Source: Microvirga sp052114605 (GTDB lineage: Bacteria; Pseudomonadota; Alphaproteobacteria; Rhizobiales; Beijerinckiaceae). From it: DNA of 64,000 nt. The notes under the pieces are model-generated. The model did not search any database, was not told the DNA's origin, and saw only the letters and a list, made by a program, of their open reading frames with translations. The position numbers and the translations under genes were made by a program. Below are positions 17,115 to 26,526 of this stretch, piece after piece. The DNA is taken from NCBI RefSeq assembly GCF_052114605.1, contig NZ_JBFRFB010000011.1, positions 62,001-126,000 on the forward strand. The letters are read 5' to 3'. Every line of letters begins with the position of its first letter. Positions within the stretch are counted from its first letter, which is position 1.

Positions 17115-19442
17115 ATGGCGGGGGCGGTGACCGCATGCGTACCCGCGCGTGCGGGTACGATTCTAGGGGTAGCGCGTTCAGACGCGAACCCGGCCTATCG
17201 CAGGCTTGAGCAATATGAATCCCTGCTCAGGCTTGCTGTTCCGGCCGTACTCATTCTTTTTCTTGTAACGCTTGCAGGCAGCGCGTGGGTGCAGATCCGC
17301 GACGGTCGCAAGGAAACGCTTCGCGACGCCATCCACGATATCGACATCATCGCTTCCCTCTCGGCTGCGAAGCTTGGCGCCTATCGGGCTCCCGAGGGCA
17401 AGGCTCAGGCCGTTGCACTCGTGAACGCTCTGGCCAAGGACATGCCGGCGAGCGCCCTGTCGCATAACCGCAGCCTCCTCCTCATCGATCAGGCCGGCAC
17501 CGTTCTCGCCGTTTATCCGGCAGGCGAGGGCGCACCTCAGACTCTCAGCGAAGTGCTGGGCGACGCGCAGCCTCTCGCGCTCTTTGCCGACCGCGCCGGC
17601 GTCATGACCATCAAGCTGAAGGACGGCAACGAAGGCATCGCGACCGTTCGTTCGCTCGCCGCCTCCTCCGGTCAGGTCGCCGTGGTCCAGCCGCTGCCTC
17701 ATGTGCTGGCCGGCTGGTGGACCCGCACGATCGGCCACGTCTCCTTGCTCGGCGCGACCATCGTCGTGCTGCTCGGCATCGGCATTGCCTACATGATGCA
17801 ATCGAACCGCGCCCGCGCCGCCGACGAGGTCTGCGAGAAGGTACGGGACAGGATCGACTCCGCCCTCAACCGCGGCCGCTGCGGCCTGTGGGATTGGGAT
17901 ATCGGACGCGGACGCATCTACTGGTCCGACTCTATGTACGAGCTTCTCGGTTACGAACGTCAGGACGAGTTCCTCTCCTTCGGCGAAGTGAACACCATGA
18001 TCCATCCCGAGGATCAGGATCTCTATACGCTCGCCGAGCAGCTCGCCTCCGCCACCACTTCGCTCGTCGATTATGAGTTCCGCATCCGCAGCATCAGCGG
18101 CGATTGGGTGTGGCTGCGCGCACGCGCCGAGTTGATGAACGATCCCGACGACGCGGCGAGCCACCTTGTCGGCATCGCGGTGGACGTGACCGAGCAGCGT
18201 GGCCTCGAAGAGAAGACCGCCCGCGCCGACGCCCGCCTGCACGATGCCATCGAAGCGATCTCCGAGGCCTTCGTGCTGTGGGACGCCAACAACAACCTCG
18301 TGCTTTGCAATTCGAAGTTCCAGAAGCTTCACGAGCTACCGGCTGGCGCTGATCTTCAGGGCAAGTCCTACGCCGAAGTCATGGCGCTTGGCCGTCCGCC
18401 GGAAGTGCAGCACCAGTTCCTGCGCCGCGAGCAGCAGGATGTGGGCGCCCGCACCTTCGAGGCGCGCCTTCAGGATGGCCGCTGGCTGCAGATCAACGAG
18501 CGCCGCACGAAGGATGGCGGCTATGTGTCGGTGGGTACGGACATTACGGCGCTCAAGCGCCACGAGCATCGCCTCGTCGAGTCCGAGAAGGAACTCATCG
18601 CGACCGTTCTCGATCTCAAGCAGTCGCGCCAGAAGCTGGAAGCGCAGACGCATCAGCTCGCCGATCTCGCGGAGCGCTATCTCGACCAGAAGGCACAGGC
18701 CGAAAGCGCCAACCGCGCCAAGTCCGAATTCCTGGCCAATATGAGCCATGAGCTGCGCACGCCGCTCAACGCCATCATCGGCTTTGCGGAAGTTATGCAG
18801 AGCGGGATCTTCGGAAACCTCGGCTCGGACAAGTACGAGGAATATTGCACGGACATCCGCTCCAGCGGCGAATATCTCCTGTCGGTGATCAACGACATCC
18901 TCGACATGTCGCGCATCGAGGCTGGCCGCACCACGCTCACGAAACAGCCCATCGAGGTCCATGCCTCGATCCAGCGCGCGCTCAAGCTGGTGAGCGAGCA
19001 GACGAAGGCCAAGGACCTTTCCGTCACCGTGGACGTGAGCCCCGAGGACATTATCGTGCCCGCCGACGAACGGGCCCTGCACCAGATCCTCGTCAACCTG
19101 CTCCAGAACGCCACGAAGTTCACGAGCGAAGGCGGCTGCATCACGGTGCGTACCCGTCAGGCGGGCGACGCCATCAATATCTACGTGGAAGACAACGGCA
19201 TCGGTATTCCCGATCACGCCCTCCACAAGCTGGGCCAGCCCTTCGAGCAGGTGGAGACCGAGTTCTCGAAGAGCTACAAGGGCTCGGGCCTCGGACTCGC
19301 CATCGCCCGCTCGCTCACCGAGCTCCACGGCGGCTCGCTCCGCATCAAGAGCCAGGAAGGCGTCGGCACCATCGTGCTCGTCCACTTGCCTCTCACCGAA
19401 GCCACCAACGCCGATATCGCGCTGGCCGATACGGCGGCTTAA
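17115..19442 (+). CDS. PAS-domain sensor histidine kinase, PdhS/CbrA-like
   Basis: 775 aa. A membrane helix at about 37-57, a periplasmic loop, and a second helix at about 208-228 are followed by two PAS domains (about 245-365, with WDWDIGRGRIYWSDSMYELL, and 370-480). The HisKA domain has NMSHELRTPLNAIIGFAEVM with the phospho-accepting His545, and the HATPase domain has VNLLQNATKF, DNGIGIP and GSGLGLAI. The HisKA stretch (IFGNLGSDKYEEYCTDI, then INDILDMSRIEAG) matches the PdhS family, including Sinorhizobium CbrA, which controls DivK/CtrA phosphorylation in the cell cycle. That assignment is inference. A strong GAAGGGAG site precedes the ATG. Confidence 0.85.
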   Translation: MAGAVTACVPARAGTILGVARSDANPAYRRLEQYESLLRLAVPAVLILFLVTLAGSAWVQIRDGRKETLRDAIHDIDIIASLSAAKLGAYRAPEGKAQAVALVNALAKDMPASALSHNRSLLLIDQAGTVLAVYPAGEGAPQTLSEVLGDAQPLALFADRAGVMTIKLKDGNEGIATVRSLAASSGQVAVVQPLPHVLAGWWTRTIGHVSLLGATIVVLLGIGIAYMMQSNRARAADEVCEKVRDRIDSALNRGRCGLWDWDIGRGRIYWSDSMYELLGYERQDEFLSFGEVNTMIHPEDQDLYTLAEQLASATTSLVDYEFRIRSISGDWVWLRARAELMNDPDDAASHLVGIAVDVTEQRGLEEKTARADARLHDAIEAISEAFVLWDANNNLVLCNSKFQKLHELPAGADLQGKSYAEVMALGRPPEVQHQFLRREQQDVGARTFEARLQDGRWLQINERRTKDGGYVSVGTDITALKRHEHRLVESEKELIATVLDLKQSRQKLEAQTHQLADLAERYLDQKAQAESANRAKSEFLANMSHELRTPLNAIIGFAEVMQSGIFGNLGSDKYEEYCTDIRSSGEYLLSVINDILDMSRIEAGRTTLTKQPIEVHASIQRALKLVSEQTKAKDLSVTVDVSPEDIIVPADERALHQILVNLLQNATKFTSEGGCITVRTRQAGDAINIYVEDNGIGIPDHALHKLGQPFEQVETEFSKSYKGSGLGLAIARSLTELHGGSLRIKSQEGVGTIVLVHLPLTEATNADIALADTAA

Positions 19443-22400
19443 CGAAGCATACGCTCGAAGATCTCCCGCACTTGCTGGCGGGTGGCGTTCAAGTGATTCA
19501 GCAGCACCTTCGCGTCCGGTAATCCAGCCACTGTTGCCAGCCGCTTGAGGATCGCAGGCGGCACAGTCGCGGGATCGAAATCGCCCTCAATCGTCAAACG
19601 CTGCCATTGGAAGATGGCGTTGAACAGGCGATGCGCCTCGATCAGGTTGCGGGCATCGTCCTCGCTGATGAGGCCAGCCTTGCCGGCCTCCTGGAACATC
19701 GCTTCAGGTGCTAGTCCGATCAAGGTTATATGCTTTGCGCCATGAGCCAGCACGAGGGCCTGCGCGATAAAATCGAGATCCGTCAGGCCGCCTTTGGCGA
19801 GCTTGAGATCCCACGGGTTGTCATCGCCCTTTTCCTGCGCGATGAGGCCGCGCATGGAGCGGACTTCGGACGCAACGTGCTTCCATTCCCGCTTGGCCGC
19901 AACGATCTCTCTCACCGCTTCATTGACAGGCTCCGCAATTCCAGGCTCGCCGACGAGCAGACGGGCACGGGTGAGCGCCATATGCTCCCAGAGCTCGGCC
20001 TCGTTGTGCTGGTAGCTAACGAAGCCCTTGAATTGCGAGGCGACGGGACCTTTTCCACCCTGCGGACGCAGACGTAGATCGACCTCATAAAGCAAACCGC
20101 GCCGCGTCGGCACCGTGAGCGCCGCCACGAGGCGCTGCGTCAGACGTGTGTGATAGACCACGACATCGAGGGGGCGGCTTCCCGTGCTGTCGCGATGCTC
20201 CTCATCGAAATCGTAAAGGACCACGAGGTCGAGATCCGATCCTGCCGTCAGTTCGCGCGTGCCAAGCCTGCCGAGGCCGAGGATGGCGACTTGCGCGCCC
20301 GGAACAATGCCATGTTCCGCCTCGAATTCCTTGCGCACCTGTTCGTACGAGACGCGAACGATGGCCGTTGCGATGGCGGCATAGGCCTCACCGGCCTGGG
20401 CTGGCGAAATGATGTCGGAGAGAAGCCGGGCGCCGGTGATGAAGCGCATCTGCCGCGCCGCATCGCGGGCACGGTCCAGAAACTCTTCGTAATCGCCGGG
20501 CGTACCGACGAATTGGCGCACCTGCTGTTCGATCAGGTTCCCATCGACGAGCGGAACGCTAAAGGCTGGATCGATGAGAACGTCGAGAACGTGCGGAGAT
20601 TGCGCGACGGTGCTGGCGAGACGCGGCGCGGTGCCGAGAAGATCGGCGAAACGCAGGCGCAACTTGTCGTGGGATTGGAGAATAGTGAGCAGTTCGACAG
20701 CCGCGGGCATGCGCCCGAAGGCGCGGTCGAGCGCATCCAGGGCAGCATCCGGGTCCGCCGTACCGCCAAGGGCCGAGAGCAAGGCCGGCGTCAGCTCAGT
20801 GAGGACTTCACGGGCGCGTGGGCTGGTGATGGCGGGGCGGCGCCCAAAATGCCAGCCGCGGACGGTTTCGGCGACTTTTGCGGGATCGCGGAATCCCATG
20901 CGCTGCAGCGTGGCCAGCGTTTCCGGATCATCCTCGGTGCCGGTGAAAACGAGGCTGCCGGTATCGGAGGCGAGTTCCGGGCTCTCCTCGAACAGAAGCG
21001 CGTAATGGCCCTGCACGATCTTGGCTTGATCGGTGAGAGCCTTCGCGAAAGCCTTGAGATTGGGATAGCCGCAGAATTTCGCGAAACGCTTCAGCTCATC
21101 CTCGTCGGACGGCAGACGCTGGGTCTGCTCGTCGGCCACCATCTGCAAGCGATGCTCGATGGTACGCAGAAAGCGATAGGCATCGGAGAGCTCGTCGCGG
21201 GCCTGGGCAGTGATCCAGCCCTCATCGTGGAGCGCCGCCAGCATGTCGAGCGTCCGCCTGCCGCGCAGGCCGGGACGGCGGCCTCCGAAGACGAGCTGTT
21301 GCGTCTGCACGAAGAACTCGATCTCGCGGATGCCGCCGCGTCCGAGCTTGATGTCGTGGCCTACGACCGCGATCTGGTCATGCCCGCGCACGGCATGGAT
21401 CTGCCGCTTCATCGCGTGGACATCGGCGATGGAGGCGAAGTCGAAATATTTGCGCCAGATGAAGGGACGGAGTTCCTGCAGGAATGCTTCGCCGAGACCG
21501 ACGTCACCGGCGATAGGCCGCGCCTTGATGAAGGCGGCACGCTCCCAGTTCTGGCCCAACGTCTCGTAATAGACATAGGCCGAGGCCAGCGACATGGCCG
21601 TCGGCGTGGAACCCGGATCGGGGCGAAGGCGATAATCGACGCGGTGCACGTAGCCATCGGCGGTCCGCTCCTGCAGCAGCCGCGCCAGTTGCTGCGCGAT
21701 GCGCGTGTAGACCGTGGCAGCCTCCGCTCCCTCTTTCAGAGCGGTTGTTTCCGAGTCGAAGAAAATGACGAGGTCGATGTCGCTGGAATAGTTGAGTTCC
21801 CCTGCCCCATGCTTGCCGAGAGCCAGCACCGTTACGCCAGAGCCCTCACCCGGTGCATCGGGTGAGGGCAGATTGATGCGCCCGAGATCCGCGGTCTCCA
21901 TCAGAACGAGATTGAGCCCCCCGGCTACCGAAGCATCGGCGAATTCCGACAAGGCGCGCGTCACCTCCTCCACGCTCCACAATCCGCCGATATCGGCGAG
22001 AGCAACGAGGAGAGCATGGGCATTGCGATGACGCCGGAACTCGCGGGCTGCATCATCGCGCGTCAGTCCACTGGATCGGATCTTACGGAAGAGATTGGCC
22101 TGGCTCTCGACGAGAGCGCGATGACTCTGCTCAGGCTCATCGAAGGCGAGCCGCGCCACGCGAGCCGGATCGCTCACGATCAGTTGCCAAAGGAAAGGGG
22201 AATGATCCGCGACGGAGAGGAAGAGCTCTTGGAGGAGGCCGCCTTCCAGGTGCGGCAGCAATGGTGAGGCCTCCGGCTCTTTGCGGGCACGGTCCCGGAA
22301 GTCCGTCAATTGGGCCTTGGCCCGCTTTGAATCGGAGACAGGCGGCGCCTCGACGAGGCGGCTGAGGAGAGAGCGGGTCTGGTCCGTCACAGGCAATCCA

Positions 22401-22450
22401 TCGGGTTCCGGCAGGAGCCCCGAGTTTTCACGGCCTCGCGCGGGAGGCAA
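19439..22450 (-). CDS. glnE: bifunctional glutamine synthetase adenylyltransferase/adenylyl-removing enzyme
   Basis: 1003 aa, standard GlnE length. It adenylylates and deadenylylates glutamine synthetase under PII control. It has two nucleotidyltransferase domains. The first has GELNYSSDIDLVIFFD (deadenylylase half) and the second GTRELTAGSDLDLVVLYDFD (adenylylase half), separated by a linker helix domain. The start is uncertain: TTG at 22450 as listed, or GTG at 22390, which begins with the plausible TDQTRSLLSRL. It converges with the PAS kinase gene (ends overlap by four bases) and follows the sensor-kinase gene on the same strand. Confidence 0.93.
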   Translation of the reverse strand: MPPARGRENSGLLPEPDGLPVTDQTRSLLSRLVEAPPVSDSKRAKAQLTDFRDRARKEPEASPLLPHLEGGLLQELFLSVADHSPFLWQLIVSDPARVARLAFDEPEQSHRALVESQANLFRKIRSSGLTRDDAAREFRRHRNAHALLVALADIGGLWSVEEVTRALSEFADASVAGGLNLVLMETADLGRINLPSPDAPGEGSGVTVLALGKHGAGELNYSSDIDLVIFFDSETTALKEGAEAATVYTRIAQQLARLLQERTADGYVHRVDYRLRPDPGSTPTAMSLASAYVYYETLGQNWERAAFIKARPIAGDVGLGEAFLQELRPFIWRKYFDFASIADVHAMKRQIHAVRGHDQIAVVGHDIKLGRGGIREIEFFVQTQQLVFGGRRPGLRGRRTLDMLAALHDEGWITAQARDELSDAYRFLRTIEHRLQMVADEQTQRLPSDEDELKRFAKFCGYPNLKAFAKALTDQAKIVQGHYALLFEESPELASDTGSLVFTGTEDDPETLATLQRMGFRDPAKVAETVRGWHFGRRPAITSPRAREVLTELTPALLSALGGTADPDAALDALDRAFGRMPAAVELLTILQSHDKLRLRFADLLGTAPRLASTVAQSPHVLDVLIDPAFSVPLVDGNLIEQQVRQFVGTPGDYEEFLDRARDAARQMRFITGARLLSDIISPAQAGEAYAAIATAIVRVSYEQVRKEFEAEHGIVPGAQVAILGLGRLGTRELTAGSDLDLVVLYDFDEEHRDSTGSRPLDVVVYHTRLTQRLVAALTVPTRRGLLYEVDLRLRPQGGKGPVASQFKGFVSYQHNEAELWEHMALTRARLLVGEPGIAEPVNEAVREIVAAKREWKHVASEVRSMRGLIAQEKGDDNPWDLKLAKGGLTDLDFIAQALVLAHGAKHITLIGLAPEAMFQEAGKAGLISEDDARNLIEAHRLFNAIFQWQRLTIEGDFDPATVPPAILKRLATVAGLPDAKVLLNHLNATRQQVREIFERMLR

Positions 22451-22485
22451 CCGAAAACTTGAAGCCAGGCTCTCCGACTTCCGGC

Positions 22486-23907
22486 TCAGGCCGCCGATTG
22501 TAAGGCCGGTGGCGGAGCCGCCATTTCCTTGAGCGGAAGGGCCAGGACCACTCTCAAACCGGGCTCATTGTCTTCGAGCACCAGCTGCCCGCCGTGAAGC
22601 CTCGCCACGGCCGCCGCTAGGCTGAGGCCCAGCCCGAAGCCTGGACGCGAGCGCGCCGTCTCGAGACGCACAAAGCGCTCCAGCACGTGGCTGCGCTCCT
22701 CCTCCGGGATGCCGGGGCCGCGATCGGCGACACAAATCCGGACTTCGCCACCAACCTGTTTGGCGCCGACCGCAATCGCAGGCGCACGGCCATCAGTGAC
22801 CACGCCGTATTTCAGAGCATTGTCGAGCAGGTTGGCCATGGCCTGACCCAGCAGCTCGCGGCTTCCATGCACCGGCAACCCGCTCTCGACGGAAACATCC
22901 AGCGTGACCCCGGCCTCCTCGGCCAGAGCCTCGTAAAGTTCAGCCACGTCGCGCACCGCCTCGGCGGCATCGAAATCCGCAAGCGCCTCACGGGCATTGT
23001 CGGCTTCCAGCCGTGCGATCATGAGAAGCGCATTGAAAATGCGGATCAGGTTGTCGCTCTCATCCAGTGTGGCTTCGAGCGCTGTTTTCAGCTCATCGGG
23101 AGTCTTCGCCGTCCTCAGGGCTTCGTCGGCCTTGTTGCGGAGGCGTGTCAGGGGCGTCTTGAGATCGTGCGCGATATTGTCGGAAACCTCGCGCATGCCG
23201 CGCATGAGTTCGCCGATCCGGTCGAGCATGGCATTGAGGTTCTGCGCGAGACGGTCGAGCTCGTCACCGGTTCCTGCAATCTTCAACCGACCACCGAGAT
23301 CACCTGCCATGATATCGCGGGTGATCTCAGTCATGTCGTCCACGCGCTTCAGGACACGCCGGGCGATGAACCAGCTTCCCAGAACGGCCAGAACGCCGAT
23401 GAAGAGAAGCGAATAGCCGAAGGCGCGATGAATGATCTCGCGCAGGCGAATTCGCTCTTCGACATCGCGGCCGACAAGCAAGCGAAAGCCGCCGGGCAGC
23501 ATGTAGACGCGCACGAGCGCCACACTGGGCTTCGCGTCGGTTTCGTCCGTACGGTTATAGAGTGTTTCGAATTGGCCGACGTGATCGATGACGCCCGGGG
23601 GCAATGCACCGATATTGCCGGCGATCCGCTCGCCCTCCGTGGTCGTGACGAGATAGAGGGATGCGCCCGGCGCGCGAGAGCGGCGGTCGACGATATTGAC
23701 GAGGCGGCGCAGGCCGCCATTCCGATACTGCTCGGAAAGCCCGGCGATCTCGGCCTCGATGGTCGAGACGAATTGATCCGTCAGTAGCCGCTGCGCGCTC
23801 CAAGCCACGTAGCCGAGCGTGCCAAAGGCGAACAATGTGAAGACGAGCAGGTAAGCGAACGAGAGCTTGAACGCTGTGGTGCGGAAAAGCTTGCCGAGGG
23901 CACTCAT
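22486..23907 (-). CDS. two-component sensor histidine kinase
   Basis: 473 aa. TM1 is at about 15-37 and TM2 at about 163-183, bracketing a periplasmic sensor of about 125 residues. HAMP follows (RRVLKRVDDMTEITRDIMAG), then HisKA with NIAHDLKTPLTRLRNKADE (His247), and HATPase with NLLDNALKYG, DRGPGIPEEE and FGLGLSLAAAVARLHGG. The ATG at 23907 lies ten bases after the response-regulator stop and has GAGGG upstream. A longer in-frame extension inside the regulator gene is discarded. Its position next to degP suggests an envelope-stress signal, by inference. Confidence 0.9.
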   Translation of the reverse strand: MSALGKLFRTTAFKLSFAYLLVFTLFAFGTLGYVAWSAQRLLTDQFVSTIEAEIAGLSEQYRNGGLRRLVNIVDRRSRAPGASLYLVTTTEGERIAGNIGALPPGVIDHVGQFETLYNRTDETDAKPSVALVRVYMLPGGFRLLVGRDVEERIRLREIIHRAFGYSLLFIGVLAVLGSWFIARRVLKRVDDMTEITRDIMAGDLGGRLKIAGTGDELDRLAQNLNAMLDRIGELMRGMREVSDNIAHDLKTPLTRLRNKADEALRTAKTPDELKTALEATLDESDNLIRIFNALLMIARLEADNAREALADFDAAEAVRDVAELYEALAEEAGVTLDVSVESGLPVHGSRELLGQAMANLLDNALKYGVVTDGRAPAIAVGAKQVGGEVRICVADRGPGIPEEERSHVLERFVRLETARSRPGFGLGLSLAAAVARLHGGQLVLEDNEPGLRVVLALPLKEMAAPPPALQSAA

Positions 23908-23917
23908 GGAGGCCCTC

Positions 23918-24616
23918 TCATTCCTCGCCCTCCACCGATCCCACGCGGACCATGTAACCCGCGCCTCTGATCGTGTGGATGAGCGGCTTGTCGAATCCCT
24001 TGTCGATCTTCGAGCGCAGACGGGAAACATGCACATCGATCACGTTTGTCTGTGGATCGAAATGATAATCCCACACATGTTCGAGCAGCATGGTGCGCGT
24101 CACGACCTGATTGGCGTTCTTCATGAGGTATTCGAGCAGCCTGAATTCACGGGGCTGCAGCATAATCTCATGGCCGGAGCGCGTGACGCGATGCGACAGC
24201 CGGTCGAGTTCGAGATCAGCGATGCGATAGACCGTCGGTTCCGCGCTCGGCGTCGAGGCTCGACGGCGCGAGAGGACTTCGACGCGAGCCAGAAGTTCTG
24301 AGAAGGCGTAAGGTTTGGGGAGATAATCGTCGCCGCCGGCGCGCAGGCCCTTCACGCGGTCATCGACCTGCCCCAATGCGGAAAGGATCAGAACCGGGGT
24401 CTCTACCTTCTGCTCGCGCAGCGAGCGGATCAGGGACAGGCCGTCGAGCTTCGGCAGCATGCGGTCCACGACGAGCACATCATAATCCCCTTCCTCGGCC
24501 ATGGCATAGCCATCGAGGCCATCGGCGGCGTGGTCCGCCACATGACCCGATTCACGAAACGCCTTCACGAGGTAGGAGGCCGCCTCTCGGTCGTCCTCAA
24601 TGATCAGAATCCGCAT
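23918..24616 (-). CDS. OmpR-family response regulator
   Basis: 232 aa. Receiver domain 1-120 has the acidic pair EDD (7-9), phospho-accepting Asp51 in VLVVDRMLPKLDG, and the KPYAFSELLARV lysine loop. A winged-helix DNA-binding domain (about 130-228) ends with the VVTRTMLLEHVW and VHVSRLRSKIDKGF...GAGYMV pattern. It is the first gene of a regulator-kinase pair. In rhizobia a similar pair sits between degP1 and glnE, as here. Confidence 0.92.
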   Translation of the reverse strand: MRILIIEDDREAASYLVKAFRESGHVADHAADGLDGYAMAEEGDYDVLVVDRMLPKLDGLSLIRSLREQKVETPVLILSALGQVDDRVKGLRAGGDDYLPKPYAFSELLARVEVLSRRRASTPSAEPTVYRIADLELDRLSHRVTRSGHEIMLQPREFRLLEYLMKNANQVVTRTMLLEHVWDYHFDPQTNVIDVHVSRLRSKIDKGFDKPLIHTIRGAGYMVRVGSVEGEE

Positions 24617-24643
24617 AGCCTGTCTATAACACTAAAACGCCCA

Positions 24644-24685
24644 ACGGCAGGCCGGCCTTGGAGGGGAAGAAGGCCAGCCTGCCGT
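24644..24685. terminator. strong hairpin between degP and the response regulator gene
   Basis: ACGGCAGGCCGGCCTT (24,644-24,659) and AAGGCCAGCCTGCCGT (24,670-24,685) form a stem of about 16 bp with one bulge and a ten-base loop. There is no U-tract on either side, so it is not a classical intrinsic terminator. It could end or stabilise the degP transcript or insulate the regulator operon. Both flanking genes are on the minus strand, and the hairpin lies downstream of the regulator-kinase promoter region and upstream of nothing but the spacer. Confidence 0.45.
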
Positions 24686-24752
24686 GGGCAGAAGACACCA
24701 GGTGTCGGGGGCGATCAACAGTTAAGCCTGGTGTCCTACACTTTTCGAAGGA

Positions 24753-25955
24753 TCAGGCGCCCTTCGGCTGACTCGCGACCTCCAGGGTCACGGTCCGCTC
24801 CTTGCCCTCACGCCATAGGGTGAGCGACAGGGACTTTCCGGGCGAGACCTGGGCCACCTTGCGGGACAGATCCTTCGCTTCCTTGATAGGCTGGCCGTCC
24901 ACGGCGATGATCGTGTCGCCGGTGCGGACGCCGGCCTTGGCGGCGGGGCTGTCCTTCATGGCCTCGGCCACGAGGGCGCCCTTGGGCTCTTTAAGGCCGA
25001 TGGCCTCGGCGATCTCCTTGGTCACCGGCTGCATCTGCACGCCGATGAAGCCGCGAGTCACGGTGCCAGTGCTCTTGAGCGACGCTACGACCTGCTCGAC
25101 CGTGCTGGACGGGATGGCGAAGGCGATGCCGACACTGCCGCCGGACGGAGAATAGATTGCCGTATTCACGCCTACGACCTCGCCGGAAAGGTTGAAGGTC
25201 GGACCACCCGAATTGCCCTTGTTCACGGGCGCATCGATCTGGATGAAGTCGTCATAAGGGCCTGCGCCGATGTCGCGATGCTGGGCCGAAACGATACCGG
25301 CGGTCACCGTGCCGCCGAGGCCGAAAGGGTTGCCCACTGCCAGCACCCAGTCACCGATGCGGGCCTTCTGATCGGCAAGACGCACATATGGGAAATCACT
25401 GCCGCCATCGACCTTTAGCAAGGCCAGGTCGGTCTTCGCGTCGGTACCGATCAGCTTGGCAGGAAGCTCCTTGCCGTCATCCATGGTGACCGTGACATCG
25501 GAGGCATTGTCGACCACATGGTTATTGGTCACGACATAGCCATCAGCCGAGATGAAAAAGCCGGAACCCAGTGCTTGGCCGAATTGACGCGGCTGCTGAC
25601 GGCGGCCCTGTTGACCGTCCTGCTGATCCCGAAACTGACGGAAGAAGCGTTCCATGGGGCTTCCGGGCGGGAAATCGGGGACGGAAAACTGCTGGGCTCC
25701 CTCATCGTCGCGAGAGGCAACATTCTGCACCTTGACCTTCACCGCCACGACGGCAGGCTTGACCTTATCGATCATGTCCGCGAAGGACGGCAAACCTTGG
25801 ACCGGCTGCGACATGGAGCGCAGTTCAGCATGGGCGGCATTGGGAATGATCAGGCCGCTTTCGACGGCACCGCCGGCGATCAGGGCGGCAACAGCCGCAG
25901 CGCCGAGCCATTTCGCGGTGCGCTTGCGGACGGGAGTGGAAACCTTGTCCAACAT
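24753..25955 (-). CDS. DegP/HtrA-type periplasmic serine endopeptidase with a single PDZ domain
   Basis: 400 aa. The signal peptide ends about ...IIPNAAHA. The trypsin-like protease domain has His146 (VVTNNHVVDNA), Asp176 (DAKTDLALLKV) and Ser249 (NKGNSGGPTFNL), with a Q-rich LA loop between the signal region and the His. One PDZ domain follows (FIGVQMQPVTKEIAEAIGL to the end). Alphaproteobacterial DegP proteins commonly have two PDZ domains and about 500 residues, so this one is short. The start at 25955 is chosen because CCAGGAG lies just before it; a longer reading starts at 25994. It lies 106 bp after ccmH, probably the same envelope gene group. Confidence 0.9.
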   Translation of the reverse strand: MLDKVSTPVRKRTAKWLGAAAVAALIAGGAVESGLIIPNAAHAELRSMSQPVQGLPSFADMIDKVKPAVVAVKVKVQNVASRDDEGAQQFSVPDFPPGSPMERFFRQFRDQQDGQQGRRQQPRQFGQALGSGFFISADGYVVTNNHVVDNASDVTVTMDDGKELPAKLIGTDAKTDLALLKVDGGSDFPYVRLADQKARIGDWVLAVGNPFGLGGTVTAGIVSAQHRDIGAGPYDDFIQIDAPVNKGNSGGPTFNLSGEVVGVNTAIYSPSGGSVGIAFAIPSSTVEQVVASLKSTGTVTRGFIGVQMQPVTKEIAEAIGLKEPKGALVAEAMKDSPAAKAGVRTGDTIIAVDGQPIKEAKDLSRKVAQVSPGKSLSLTLWREGKERTVTLEVASQPKGA

Positions 25956-26061
25956 GTCTTGTATCTCCTGGAGGAACCCTTGTGGGTTCGTCATGAGAGC
26001 AAGATGGGGAGTGCCGCCTTACGGTACCCTCACCCCAAGATGAAATGTTAGTAAGGTTGAG

Positions 26062-26523
26062 TTAGGGGGCCCGACGGTCCTGGTTGAGCATGGTCTCGAG
26101 GGCCTTTTGCTCCTCTTCGTTCAGGGCTTCCGTCGGCTGTGGGCGACGCCTGAGGGCCATATAGGCGCCGAAAGCGCCCAGCACGAGAACAACGGCGGGG
26201 GTGAGCCAGAGCAGGAGCGTGTGGGCTCGGAAGGTCGGCCTGAGCAGGACGAATTCGCCGTAGCGTTGGACGAGGTAGTCCCGCACCTGGTCGTTATTGT
26301 CCCCCGCCAGGAGCCGCTCGCGCACCAGGAGCCGCAAATCCTTGGCGAGCTGTGCGTCGGAATCGTCAATGGACTGGTTCTGGCAGACGAGGCAGCGCAG
26401 GCCCGCGGAAATGTCGCGGGCGCGCTTCTCCAATGCCTGATCCTTCAGCACCTCGTCGGGCTGAACGGCCAGAGCCGTACCGCCCATGAAGAGTAATGCC
26501 AGGAATGCGAGAACGAAGCGCAT
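26062..26523 (-). CDS. ccmH: cytochrome c maturation protein CcmH/CycL
   Basis: 153 aa. Signal peptide 1-19, then the periplasmic three-helix domain with LRCLVCQNQSIDDSDAQLA. Cys44 and Cys47 are the thioredoxin-like pair that reduces apocytochrome CxxCH. A C-terminal membrane helix lies at about 103-123. It works with CcmF in heme ligation. The gene starts three bases after the ccmF stop and is the last of the ccmI-E-F-H operon. Confidence 0.94.
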   Translation of the reverse strand: MRFVLAFLALLFMGGTALAVQPDEVLKDQALEKRARDISAGLRCLVCQNQSIDDSDAQLAKDLRLLVRERLLAGDNNDQVRDYLVQRYGEFVLLRPTFRAHTLLLWLTPAVVLVLGAFGAYMALRRRPQPTEALNEEEQKALETMLNQDRRAP

Positions 26524-26526
26524 GGC

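Noticed and set aside
20150..21865. 571-codon open frame antisense to glnE
   Set aside because: glnE is unmistakable on the other strand. High G+C gives long antisense shadow frames, and the product has shadow-type Arg/Gly/Asp composition with no domain.
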